Origin: Steromphala cineraria
Taxonomy: Eukaryota; Mollusca; Gastropoda; Trochida; Trochidae
DNA length: 64,000 nt
Reading direction: 5' to 3'
Assembly (NCBI GenBank): GCA_916613615.1
Contig: OU744724.1
Location: 43,068,662-43,132,661, forward strand
Shown here in pieces: positions 12,501 to 22,431 of the stretch. The number at the start of each line of letters is the position of its first letter. Position 1 is the stretch's first letter. Under the pieces are notes generated by a model that was given only the letters and a program-made list of their open reading frames with translations, was not told the origin of the DNA and did not search any database. The position numbers and the translations under genes were made by a program.

Positions 12501-15500
12501 AATGACTTCGATAAATAGTGGAACTTTCTCAGCTAGTTGCCTCACTATCGCTTTGAGAGGTGTTTGAAAAGATTGAATGACAATAATAAAGAGGAATATA
12601 TGGATTCTCAAGTGGTCAACTCTGCTTTAGAATGACACAAGAACCTGTATTGAAAAATCGCATACCATGAATAAAGAAGTTGTCTTCAATATATTCCTCC
12701 ACATTATAAGGCTCACTATATAGTGATACGCTAAAGAAATATGGATTCATCTGTAGGTACTCTACATAATACTGTCATTCACTTTGGCATTGTTGCCTGT
12801 TGCATTAAACAAGCTTCACCTTAATTATGATCTTTTTAGTGCTAGAGTTGTGACTATACAGACAAGTTACCATATGTATCATTATATTATAGAATAATTT
12901 TCGATTATGTGTGTCTATGCAGACTATTTTGAAGGTATCAAAGTTAGAAAAAGACCAAAACTTTTGAAAATTGCCTTGAATTTTAGGCAAAAATTGTATT
13001 AAAAGGTTTCAATATTCATTTGATACAGATATGATACAATGAAACAGGATAAAATATTGTCAAATTATGTAGTACAATTGGAAATAAATACTGCAATATA
13101 TCGTCAAAACTGTCTGTACTTGTAGTGTATATTACTACCGGTACATATTGTTACTGGTAACTTAACGAGATTGGTCTGTGCAAAATGTGTGTCTGTTGAA
13201 AAAATATGTTTTTTCAATTCCCTCCACTCTGTGAAATAATCGCACTCAATAACTGTGTACAGAATTTAACTTTACTGATAGATTGGATATTATGCTATCA
13301 ACCATATGATATTTGTATGTTTGTTGCAGCAGTAGTAGCTGGTACGACAGCTGTACAGCAGATTCCTGTACCCATACAGCTGCCAGCTGGCACCGGCCAG
13401 GAAATGGTAAATAGATTTGCATTCAGAATCTTTTGACTGTGAAGTGTGTTGAGAAAAAACAAGTTATCCATATTTTAAACAAAACACCCATTTCTCTACT
13501 AGAAAAATCAGGGTAGAAAGTTATTTGCTCCTGGATTCTTGAGGGTGCACTGTACTGACGGAGATAGGGTACTTGCTTCTTGCGTGTAGACTGTTCATCC
13601 TTCGGAGAGAGAAAAATGTTCAAATATAGTGTCAAATGGTGATGTTTTGATATGAATTTCCTTGATTACACCCTTCTCTCCCCACAGAGGCATATCATGT
13701 CAAGAAATGTTGATTGAGCCTCTGTTATATTACGCCGAGTTTGTGGGATAAAATGGGAGATGCCTGATCAGAGGCAATCAAAGTTAGTTGTGCAATCAGC
13801 GACGCTCTTCTAAAAGCATCATTCTGTCTACTGAATCAGGGCGAAAACATTGTGATATGAACCACCCTTTCCATGAGAGAAGCGTTATTAGATATATAAA
13901 TTCAAATGGACTGTGGTGCAATTTTTTTCCGCCAGGGGAAACTGCCAGAACCCATGGATTTCGGCAAAATATAACAGAGGCTGTTAACATTTCATGACTT
14001 GATCTGCCTCTCTTGGATGAGAATGTGATTACACCTCAAGGATAAAGGAACTGTGTTTCAAAATTGTTCTCAACCATTTTACTTTCATTGGCTGAACATA
14101 TATGTTTTTATATATATTATAACCAGCTGTCAGTGATATGAGGTGTTTGCTTGTCAGGGCACATTCTAGATACCATTATGTTAATGTAGTATTATAATTA
14201 AGTTGTTTGCTGTTATATAAGATGATATTTGTTTAAATTTCAGTTAAAAAGAATTGAATTAAGACAAGTGAGTTAAATAAAATGGTTTTATTTTTCTGTT
14301 TTTGATGCACATGGATAAATTGATGAACAAATCACAAATATTCTATTCAGGTTGTAGTCAGTTAATCTATACAAATGAAATAAATTATGATTAATCATAC
14401 ATTTTCAAATAAGTTGAATGTAAATTAACAATGGTTGTGGGAGTGGATGTTTCTTTTTTTCAGTGGTTTCTACTAATCTACAATTGTTATGTCGCACAAT
14501 TTGCAGCAATTGCCAGCAAAGTGTTATATTTTATGATAAAAGTGATGATGTCTGTGTTAATTTGACATGTGAATATTACTGAATAATCAACTTTCCAAAT
14601 ATGATTTGTTAACACCAGAAAACACATTACATAATCATGACAGTATTACATTGTTGTACATGGTTGCAATTGAAATGAAGTTTCATGCAGACACTGTTGA
14701 TTAAATGAAATTAAGCATTTTCTCACCTTTTGTTTTTCTCACTTCATTGTATTAATTTTTCGTTCGTTTAAAGGGACAGTCGTATCAGGGTGGCTTTTTG
14801 TGGCAAAAAATAATCGCTTGTGTTCTCTTTATCAAGTTGTTTAATATTAATCAACAGAGAGGTTGCCCTAGTAACATGTTTCAACTGGTAGTGGTCGTAT
14901 AATCATGTACTAATAAGTAATAACATTATATGCATAAACTTAAATGTCCCCTTGAATTTCGTTTCCACAATAAATACCCTGATAGGACTGTCCCTTTTAA
15001 TACTTGTGTGACTTTACTGTTTGTTCATTTGCCAGTATTTACACTTTTACAACAGTTGTTCAGAACATATTAACTAGGATTTTTTGTCATATGTGCTTTA
15101 TTTGGTGTGTTTTTAAATCTATGGACACAGGGTTTTAATAATTGTTAATACGATCTTGTACCACTGTACTGTCATGTACCGAAGGGTGATCATGTGTTTT
15201 ATAAGTTTTGTTATTGGTAAATACGCATTGTTATTTGAAAGTAGCATTAACATCAATGTTAAGTGGTTTTCATTATGCAGTTTTTTACTTGTGTATTTTG
15301 ACATTTCTTTTAGTACGCAAATACACAGCTTATCTGGAGCTCTGTACTTTCACCAAATTTGCTGAGTATCAATGCGTAGATGGAATTCTTAAGTCAGAGT
15401 TATGTCTGTTTGTATCATCAAGGGGGACAAGCCATGATAGAGTTCTGAAATCAGAAGCATGCAACAATATTTTTGCGGAGTTATGATGTTTTTATTTAAA

Positions 15501-18500
15501 AGAGATCAATGTTGCGAGCTATAATGGAAACCAATATCTTCTTTTATACATATTTTAACACTTTTAATCATTATGTGATTGTTCTGCTCAATATAAAGTA
15601 GGGATGTCACGATACACAGATTTTTCTATGCATTGTCTTGATTCTGTTCACGATTCGATACACAAATAGTTTTGTGATCCAAAATTTTGTGAATATGGAA
15701 CCCAGAAATCAAGAGTTAGTGAAAATTCTTGTTCAGAAAGTGTATCTGTTGACGTTCACTTTGGGGAAAGTGATCATATAAGATTTACATAAAGAAGTTG
15801 TCTTGTTTTTTGGTTAAGTGTTGGCTACTAAAATAATAATCATATATCATATAGAAATACTGAATTTGGTTCAATGGTGTGTTATCTCTCTGCAGTAATG
15901 TTGCGTTAACTGTATTGTGATACGTAACGTATCATGACCTAAGTATCGTATCGTTAGGCACCTGTATCATGACATCCCTTATAGAAAGTGTTCATTGATT
16001 GTGTGTCCATATTAGTATTGAAAGCTTAGGTTAAAAAACCATTAGGTAAGTCACATCTTGCTGACTAATGTTCATGTTTGATCAACACCTTTTATGCATT
16101 GATTTTTGACTTATTGACAAAACCTACAATAGTCAATGACTATTGACAAAACAGTATTTTAAATAATAATGAAATGATAGTAAGGTTTATATGTATGATA
16201 CAGGGAGCTGCGGCGACGGCGACAATGGCTCTACCCCAAGGTCTGTTCCAGCATCAACTACAAGCTCTCAGCTCCGCCGGCAACACAATACAGCTCCATC
16301 CTACTGGTACGTTTGTCCACATTAACAATATCAGATAAGAATGCAGTCTGATTAAAACCAACCTAGTTCCAAAGTATGAAACATTCAAAATATTAAATCT
16401 ATCGGATATGAATCCTCTACACTAGGCCTGACCGCACCCCCTACCTCGCATGTTTTTTACCAGTTTAGCTCAGCAGAAACCCAGTTAGCGGACCAATCAC
16501 ATTGTCTTGCTCATAAGACCGCTAGCATCGATCATATTCCGAGTGTACTTGACAGGAGATACTTGCTCCTTGCTGATATCGATGGCTTTTGTCAACAGCT
16601 TGTGATTGGTTAGCTGAGTTAACTTCAGAATATGCGATCTACAGAGCTGCTGTTTGACTGAGTGGAGAGGAACCTATCGAAATTACAAGTTCAATTCTCT
16701 CCATTCTCCAACCATGTTCATTCTGTGTGCCCTAAGAATCGAATGTCCAGCATGATATTATCAATCAATTAATAGGCCCCAACCACTCTCCAACCATTTC
16801 ATGCAATATCCTACTGTTCCACCCTGCAGGTAACGGTCAGTTTATCCCGGTGTTGTCCAACCAGCTACAGGGTCACCAGCCGGCCACCATCACCACCACA
16901 CTGCCTCACCAAACCATCATCCACACCGGTCAGCTAACCCAGAACATCCCCGGCATGACCAGTCTACAGAACGTCCAGATCGCACCCGGCCAGCAGATCC
17001 GCCAAGTAAGTTTTAACAACCTCTTGATTGCATGAGGTAGACTCATTGTAACAGGTAGACATATACTAAGAGCTGCTGAGCAGTGATATTGTTACTGGAC
17101 ATAGCCCAATGTTTTTGTGAATGTATACATGTATGTTTATGAAAATAACACCATGTTTTTTCAGCAGCCTGATAACAAAGTAGTCAATGTGGTTGTAGAA
17201 ATATTCCCAAACTATGATAGAACCATAACTGCAGTTTAGGGGAGAATACATCATTCAGATAACATCTCCTTTTTGGGTATTCTTATTCACAACCATATCA
17301 TATGTTTATAAATGTCAAAAAACATGTTACTTTATACTACAAATTAATGACAATTTGGTATTTGTAATGTGGGTAATTTTGTTTTATCAAGCCAAATTTT
17401 ATTGTCTGCTTTGTAGTTTAAAACAATAAATTAGCAGCCTATCAATTGTAGGGGCTGCTTTAGTCTTTGGGAGGTTTCCAACAAAATGTCTGATGTTCTT
17501 TTTCTATTTTTTATTCCCTTAGATGGCACCTGGCCAGCAGATCCGCACCACAAACCCAGTAAGTTTGAACAAAGTTTTTGGTATTGGGCGAGTCTTCTTA
17601 GAAGAAACTGACTTACCGTATTTCCTCTAATAAGCGCCCGGGCGCTTATTTTTTCAGCACCCCTTTACCCCCCGGCGTTTATTAGAGGCCCGGCGCTTAT
17701 TGGAGACCCGGCGCTTATTTCTTTCCCAGAAATTTAAAATTGTTTTAAGCCGTCTTTTACCATGAATACCTGTAAAATGTTTACTGAGGGAGCCTTTTTC
17801 TAATGGTTAGGACCCGGCGCTTATAAGAGGCCCGGCGCTTATTAGAGGCCCGGCGCTTATTGGAGACTCAGCGCTTATTAGAGGAAATACGGTATCTCAA
17901 AGAACCATAACGTAACCTAGGATAAAAATTAGAGGCCCAGAGGTGGACCAAGAGATGTCTTTCATAGATGACAATGTGTCTGAAGATGATCATGACGGAT
18001 CCAAAAGAACCAAGTTTTATTGTTTTTTAGCTTAGAGCCCACACAAATTTGAGAAATAGGATACCACAATCATTAAAAAGGCTCCTATCAATATGGTTTG
18101 TTCAGAATTGCTCAAAAAAACCCACAAGATGTGATCATAGATAAGTTTGTAAAAAATTATATAAGTTGTCATTATTTACAGTGAGTAACGAATGTTACGT
18201 AAGGTAATAAACATTTCAGCTTCAAAACCTCTTCAAACCATGTCTCCAAGCAGTATCTGAAAAAGCATTATTTATGTGGAGCACTTAATCCAAAGTGAAG
18301 GAATTTCAATGGTAATGCTGACGTTTCATGTTATTTCAGAACATGGCCCAGTTAGACGGTGCTGGAGACACGAGCTCCTCGGATGATGACGAGTACAATG
18401 ATAACGATGATGACGATGATAACGATGAAGAGAACAATGAGGAGGAGGAGCAGGGAGAGGAGGAGGTGAGTTGGAGGAAATAATATGTCAACAAGTTCAG

Positions 18501-21500
18501 ATATAATTATAATAGAGGATATCTGTCTTTTCTTGACTAATACAATGTTTATCTCATTGAGTGAGGTGGAAAGTATTTAACTTCTCTACCTCACAAGATG
18601 AGATAAACATGGTTTTTGTCTAGAATTGACAGATATTCTAATTATTATATGATGAAATTGTTCTAATTACGTCAAAAAGCACAATTTCATGTTGAGCGGC
18701 TGCTTGAGAGAGCTTGTCACTGCGGTAACATGACGTCATATGAGAAATCATGACATCATGAACTCATGAACTTGACGTCACTGGAGTGGTGATAAAGTTT
18801 ATCAGTAGAGTGACGACAAAGGTTATCGCCACTGTAGCCAGATAGCGGGTTTATTGATAGAACAGAATATCTCGCCTTAATCATCTATAATAAAGGAAAA
18901 CATCACTGTTGGCGTGCACATACTCATTCTCCTGAATACTTCATAAATGTCAATTCGGTTTCTTCTCAGTTTATTCAAATATTCTTCATTCTCATTCATA
19001 TACATTCAGGTCAGATTCTTCATAATAATTTGATGGTAGTCTAATGAGTAGTATTGAATTTGAATAGTTGGTAGAGTGGGAGTGTAATGACTGCAAAAAT
19101 AAACAAAAAGACTTGATAAGTGAATTATACAAATATTGAAATATTGAAATGCGTTTTGAATTAAGCTTGAAATTTTATATATTGTGTTTGTGTGTATTGC
19201 ATGTGTAATAGTTACCATTTTTAGCTCATCAGGACTGAAAGTCCAGATGGGCTTATGGCATGGCCCGTCGTCCGGCGTCCGTCCGTCGTCCGTCCGTAAA
19301 CTTTTGACACTTTCGACTTCTCCTCATGAACCATACACATAAGAGAGCTGAAATTTTTTGTACAAGTACCTTAGCATATGGAGATTCTAATTTGTAACTT
19401 TGGTGACCCTGTGACCCCAAATAGGGTCACAGGGGTCACAACTTTAAAAACCTATTTTCATATTCTTCTCCAGTTCCAGAAGGACTAGAGAGTTAAAAAT
19501 GATATGTGCAGACTCCTTGGCCAATGGGGATTCTAATTTGTAACTTTGGTGACCCTGTGACCCCAAATAGGGTCACAGGGGTCACAACCTTAAATACTTA
19601 TTTTCATCTTCTTCTCCAGTTCCAAAAGGAGTAGAGAGTTAAAAATTATATGTGCAGACTCCTTGGACAATGGAGATTCTAATTTGTAACTTTGGTGACC
19701 CTGTGACCCCAAATAGGGTCACAGGGGTCACAACCTTAAATACCTATTTTCATCTTCTTCTCCAGTTCCAAAAGGAGTAGAGAGTTAAAAATTATATGTG
19801 CAGACTCCTTGGACAATGGAGATTCTAATTTGTAACTTTGGTGACCCTGTGACCCCAAATAGGGTCACAGGGGTCACAACCTTAAAAACCTATTTTCATA
19901 TTCTTCTCCAGTTCTAAAAGGACTAGAGAGTTGAAAGTGATATGTGCAGACTCCTTGGACAATGGGGATTCTAATTTGAAACTTTGGTGAACCTGTGACC
20001 CCAAATAGGGTCACAGGGGTCACAACCTTAAAAAGCTATTTTCATATTCTTCTCCAGTTCTAAAAGGACTAGAGAGTTGAAAGTGATATGTGCAGACTCC
20101 TTGGACAATGGGAATTCTAATTTGTAACTTTGGTGAACCTGTGACCCCAAATAGGGTCACAGGGGTCACAACCTTAAAAACCTATTTTCATCATCTTCTC
20201 CAGTACTAAAAGGACTATAGAGTTGAAAATGATATGTGCAGACTTCTTGGCCAATCAGGATTCTTAATTGTAGATTTTGTGACCCTGTGACCCCAAATAG
20301 GGTCACAGGGGTCACAACCTTAAAAACCAATTCTCATCTTCTTCTCCAGTTCCAAAAGGTCTAGAGAGTTAATATTGATATGTGCAGACTCCTTGGACAA
20401 TGGGGATTCTAATTTGTAACTTTGTTGACCCTGTGACCCCAAATAGGGTCACAGGGGTCACAACCTTAAAAAACTATTTTCATCTTCTTCTCAAGTTCCA
20501 AAAGGTCTAGAGAGCTGAAATTATATGTGCAGACTCCTTGGCCAATGGGGATTCTAAATTGTAGATTTCGTGACCCCATGACCCCAAATAGGATCACAGG
20601 GGTCACAACCTTAAAAACTTATTTTCATCATCATCTTTAGCTCCTAAAGGTCTGTTGAGCTGAAAGACTGCATGTAGACTCCTTGGCCAATTTGGATTCT
20701 AAACTGTAGGTTTTGTGACCCAATGACCCCAAATAGGGTCACAGGGGTCACAATCTTAAAAACCTATCTTTCTCCATTAGATGACAGTCTATGGCAAATT
20801 TATTTCTCCTTGGATATTTTAGTGTGGACTTCTTTCACTGTCTGATATTGGCGATCTAGAAAGTGTTGAATAATAATACATTTGTTTTGTAATTTTTTTA
20901 TGGGTTTTCTTGCAATAGGTAACATCAGTTTCATTTTTAGCTCATCTTGCCTGTATAAAGCAAACTTGATATGATGCCTGATGAGCTACAGAGCCAATGG
21001 CTCTATTTTTAAAGAACCTCTGTACATACTTATCTTCATGACACGCCACACACGTGGCTGCAAGCGCTCATGACTGCACTCTTCACTCTTGCTAAGATGC
21101 CAAACAGAGTGGCCTCCCTTGGCCATCAATAGAAAAAAGAAATGCTCATAATATATATATCTAGGTCTATAGGTTTTGACTGTTACAATCACAATCTAAT
21201 CCAAAAATCTCTAAAATCAACGAGTCTTCCATAAAAATAATACTTCATTGTTATGAGGAGGCATCCTGCACCCAAAGGATCTACAATAGTTCATTTTGTC
21301 TCATGCTATATTTCTTTGACTTCAGGAACCCCTGAACTCAGGAGACGACGTGAGTGAACAGGACCCAGATGAGTTGTTTGATACAGATAATGTGGTAGTC
21401 TGTCAGTACGATAAGGTGAGTGGATCCAATATAATTATTGTATAAGTTAATATGTAAGAGAGAAGGGCTTTCTGTCAAAGAATTAACCACTGCATGAGTA

Positions 21501-22042
21501 AGCAGCTGGGGCGGGGGGACTTGGCCTAAGCCCCAGGAAGCGGCCAAGGGGCTCTAGCCCGACCCTGCGGCCGATACCGAGGGCAGGGACATTTTTTGAC
21601 GGAAAACCGGAGGGAGAGGCCTTTCTCTTTCTTATATGCCGAAATATATCACAGGTTTTCACTGAAAGGTTTTATTTTAAACCTTCTATGAATGGAAAAG
21701 AACCACCCTTAAAATATCCCTTTAATCATTCAAGTCATTAGAATAAGAGGACCAAGGATTCTTTTCATTTCATCAAGTCGTTGTGGCGTAGGTTTCAAAT
21801 TCGCCACGTTCTGTAGCCAAAAACATTTGCATTTTTGTATTTGACTTTGGAGTTATTTTTCGAAGTGGTATTTCATGCAATTAAAAAAAGGTTGTCTTTT
21901 GCAAATTGTTGATCTTGATTTTTATGCATTTCAGATAAACCGCAACAAAAACAAATGGAAATTTCACCTAAAGGATGGAATTATGAATCTCAACGGTCGT
22001 GACTTCGTGTTTCAAAAGGCAACAGGCGACGCCGAGTGGTAG
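6504..22042 (+). CDS. GTF2A1: Transcription initiation factor IIA large subunit (TFIIA alpha/beta precursor), 10 exons
   Basis: Ten exons (6504-6524, 11710-11811, 12400-12493, 13330-13406, 16204-16306, 16830-17005, 17523-17558, 18340-18465, 21326-21415, 21935-22042) join in phase with GT-AG introns into 310 residues plus TAG. TFIIA binds TBP on promoter DNA in the nucleus and stabilises the preinitiation complex. Residues 8-50 carry the helical N-terminal domain (VVEDVINNV, LDEGVDEQVLAELK, LW-KL). Residues 73-203 are a Q/T/G-rich linker, 218-245 an acidic tract, and 262-310 the beta-barrel half with VVVCQYDKI, NKWKFHLKDGIMNLNGRD and terminal GDAEW. QLDG (207-210) fits the Taspase-1 rule, giving alpha and beta chains. 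The human protein is 376 residues; the shorter linker accounts for the difference. The start is fixed by MATSSSV followed by a GTGAGT donor. The germline paralogue GTF2A1L shares the conserved domains, but it is a vertebrate duplicate, so GTF2A1 is the better name. Confidence 0.95.
8386..8648. mobile_element. Fold-back MITE in GTF2A1 intron 1
   Basis: The arms carry CGTACACATAAATG, ACTTAGCAT and TTAGCTACACACATC on the left, mirrored by GATGTGTGTAGCTAA, ATGCTAAGT and CATTTATGTGTACG on the right. They span about 260 bp with no ORF. The arms are imperfect, so the insertion is not recent. Confidence 0.75.
9001..9115 (+). repeat. Short direct repeat GGATATAGCGAAC
   Basis: ATATAGCGAAC occurs at 9008 and near 9096, each accompanied by a GGATATAG variant. 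A related string (ATATAGCGAA) appears at 31.28 kb. It is a dispersed repeat fragment of unknown class inside intron 1. Confidence 0.4.
10498..10830 (-). repeat. Unclassified repeat-like segment in intron 1
   Basis: GTTTATACAAT recurs at 10620 and 10786, and TTGATGTACA near 10639 and 10743. Read on the minus strand, the segment ends with a small hairpin (CGACATTAGAATCTATGTCG) followed by AAACGTT and AATAAAGAAGTTGTTCATCC, which resembles the end of a retroelement. The open frames here (for example 10498-10815 minus) have no recognisable protein and are probably by-products of the repeats. Confidence 0.35.
10993..11592 (+). repeat. 52-bp minisatellite, about 11.5 copies, in intron 1
   Basis: GAGGCCCTGCCCTTATTAAC starts at 10993, 11045, 11097 and 11149, and the 52-bp step continues to 11565. 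Two unit types tend to alternate: one with AAGAGGTC...CCGGCCC, the other with AAGTGGTC...CTGGTCTG. That gives a partial 104-bp higher-order period. The array ends 117 bp before exon 2. Confidence 0.97.
11710..11811 (+). CDS. GTF2A1: GTF2A1 exon 2, TFIIA N-terminal helices
   Basis: It encodes residues 8-41: RQLYNTVVEDVINNV, then EAFLDEGVDEQVLAELKQ. This is the TFIIA alpha signature of the four-helix bundle. The acceptor is TTACAG and the donor GTGAGT; 102 nt, phase 0 at both ends. A second AG six bases downstream (GACAG) would drop R and Q without changing frame. Confidence 0.95.
12400..12493 (+). CDS. GTF2A1: GTF2A1 exon 3
   Basis: It encodes residues 42-72 plus one base of codon 73: LWETKLTASKALD completes the helical domain, then the linker starts (ending WFPQQQ). 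Acceptor TTTGCAG, donor GTGAGA. Confidence 0.93.
13330..13406 (+). CDS. GTF2A1: GTF2A1 exon 4, linker, with tandem NAGNAG acceptor
   Basis: It encodes residues 73-98 (AVVAGTTAVQQIPVPIQL, ending GQEM); donor GTAAAT. The acceptor reads TTGCAGCAG: use of the second AG would start the exon at 13333 and remove one residue with no frame change. Confidence 0.85.
14767..15000. mobile_element. MITE family B, best copy, in intron 4
   Basis: The termini are TTTAAAGGGACAGTCGTATC and GATAGGACTGTCCCTTTTAA, continuing inward as an imperfect inverted repeat (GGCTTTTTGTGGCAAA against TTTCCACAATAAATACC). It is 234 bp with no ORF. Ends of TTAA-AGGGACAG resemble family A (TTAA-AGGGGCAG). Confidence 0.8.
15600..15979. 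mobile_element. hAT-like MITE in intron 4
   Basis: The left end is AGGGATGTCACGATAC and the right end GTATCATGACATCCCT, a 16-bp terminal inverted repeat with one mismatch. Subterminal ATCG/CGAT-rich repeats (CACGATTCGATAC, AAGTATCGTATCG) follow. The flanks (TATAAAGT and TATAGAAAGT) could be a decayed 8-bp target duplication, as hAT elements make. No transposase frame fits in 380 bp. Confidence 0.75.
16204..16306 (+). CDS. GTF2A1: GTF2A1 exon 5, linker
   Basis: It encodes residues 99-132 plus one base (GAAATATMALPQGLFQHQL, ending QLHPT). The AATATMAL stretch resembles the AAATAATLALPAG segment of vertebrate TFIIA alpha. Acceptor ACAG, donor GTACGT. Confidence 0.9.
16830..17005 (+). CDS. GTF2A1: GTF2A1 exon 6, Gln/Thr-rich linker
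   Basis: It encodes residues 133-191. The segment is rich in Q, T and I (for example GNGQFIPVLSNQLQGHQPAT) and ends QIAPGQQIRQ. Base composition is clearly GC-richer than the introns, as expected of coding sequence. Acceptor CCTGCAG, donor GTAAGT; phase 1 at the start, 0 at the end. Confidence 0.92.
17523..17558 (+). CDS. GTF2A1: GTF2A1 exon 7, 36-nt micro-exon
   Basis: It encodes residues 192-203 (MAPGQQIRTTNP), phase 0 at both ends, so skipping keeps the frame. The DNA closely repeats the 3' end of exon 6 (GCACCTGGCCAGCAGATCCG against GCACCCGGCCAGCAGATCCG), and even the donor region matches (GTAAGTTTGAACAA against GTAAGTTTTAACAA). It therefore looks like a local exon-end duplication. Confidence 0.85.
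17614..17894. mobile_element. Inverted-repeat element with GGCGCTTATTAGAGG sub-repeats, in intron 7
   Basis: The termini TACCGTATTTCCTCTAATAA and TTATTAGAGGAAATACGGTA are exact reverse complements and begin and end at TA, which suggests a TA target. The interior is made of short direct repeats of GGCCCGGCGCTTATT(A/G)GAG separated by about 100 bp of unique sequence. It lies 56 bp after exon 7. Confidence 0.85.
18340..18465 (+). CDS. GTF2A1: GTF2A1 exon 8, Taspase site and acidic tract
   Basis: It encodes residues 204-245. QLDGAGDTSS corresponds to the human Taspase-1 site region (QVDG, GDTSS). Cleavage after D209 would give a 209-residue alpha and a 101-residue beta chain. Residues 217-245 are almost wholly D, E and N, matching the acidic region before the beta domain. 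Acceptor TTTCAG, donor GTGAGT; phase 0 at both ends. Confidence 0.95.
18501..18650. repeat. Fold-back palindrome at the start of intron 8
   Basis: The left arm (GAGGATATCTGTC, TGTTTATCTCATT, GAGGTGGA) is mirrored by the right arm (TCTACCTC, GATGAGATAAACA, GACAGATATTC). Just downstream, between 18720 and 18780, TGACGTCA-type sites occur twice (CATGACGTCATATG, TTGACGTCACTGG). The element begins only 36 bp after the exon 8 donor. Confidence 0.75.
19218..20860 (+). repeat. TAGCTCATC element with ten 146-bp tandem units, in intron 8
   Basis: It starts TTTTTAGCTCATCAGGACTG, followed by a CCGTCCG/TCCGGCG-rich stretch typical of a widely dispersed marine-invertebrate repeat. A tandem array then has GTGACCCC anchors at 19411, 19557, 19703, 19849, 19995, 20141, 20287 and 20433, and near 20578 and 20723. 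Each unit holds the imperfect palindrome GTGACCCTGTGACCCC / GGGTCACAGGGGTCAC plus ACTCCTTGG and TTCTTCTCCAGTTC. No ORF is present. Confidence 0.95.
20932..21012 (+). mobile_element. Minimal copy of the TAGCTCATC element: two ends only
   Basis: A second head, TTTTTAGCTCATCTTGCCTG, is followed after about 30 bp by the tail GATGAGCTACAGAGCC, then a hairpin (AGAGCC-AAT-GGCTCT) and ATTTTTA. TAGCTCATC and GATGAGCTA are exact inverse ends. It may instead be the true 3' end of the 19218 element, with a duplicated head; the sequence does not decide. Confidence 0.6.
21326..21415 (+). CDS. GTF2A1: GTF2A1 exon 9
   Basis: It encodes residues 246-275: EPLNSGDDVSEQDPDELFDT, then DNVVVCQYDK. The EPLNS-DDVS-E and ELFDT-NVVVCQYDK strings are TFIIA beta signatures. 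Acceptor CTTCAG, donor GTGAGT; phase 0. Confidence 0.95.
21935..22042 (+). CDS. GTF2A1: GTF2A1 terminal coding exon 10
   Basis: It encodes residues 276-310 (INRNKNKWKFHLKDGIMNLN, then GRDFVFQKATGDAEW) and the stop TAG. This is the most conserved block of TFIIA beta: the TBP-facing and DNA-facing beta strands and the near-invariant C-terminal DAEW. Acceptor TTTCAG; exon starts in phase 0. Confidence 0.97.
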   Translation: MNRNKNKWKFHLKDGIMNLNGRDFVFQKATGDAEW

Positions 22043-22425
22043 CAAGATCTAGTGTTAATGCTTGTGTATATAAACATTGTACATATCAGAGACATACGAC
22101 TCGTCAAAATATAGTCGACCTTGCCAAGGTTGACAGAAAAATCAAACTTTGTCAAAATGGCGTAACTGAGACAGATTGTGATTGTTTTCCTGAAGGAGAC
22201 ACAGAGCCAGTAAGGGATAAATCTAAATTTAAGATTTATTTCCCATATTGTAGTAAGATCTACAATCTTTGTGAATATTTTAAAAATTTGTTTGATAATG
22301 CATAACTTTAAGATTTGAAAATGTGTTTGAATATTGAATCAAGATTTTGCCTAGTTCACAAGTTTTTTTTGTTTCAAGTTAAGGTCATATTTACAGAATT
22401 ACAAATATGTAGAACCCTTATAATA

Positions 22426-22431
22426 ATTAAA
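22426..22431 (+). promoter_or_regulatory. Candidate polyadenylation signal for GTF2A1
   Basis: ATTAAA lies 384 bp after the stop codon and is followed within 30 bp by a GT/T-rich stretch (TGGTTTGTTT). It is the commonest variant of the AATAAA hexamer. In AT-rich DNA such hexamers are frequent, so this is tentative. Confidence 0.35.

Noticed and set aside
22036..22305. Open frame across and beyond the GTF2A1 stop codon
   Set aside because: It is out of frame with the TFIIA C-terminus, which ends at the conserved GDAEW; the segment is 3' UTR.
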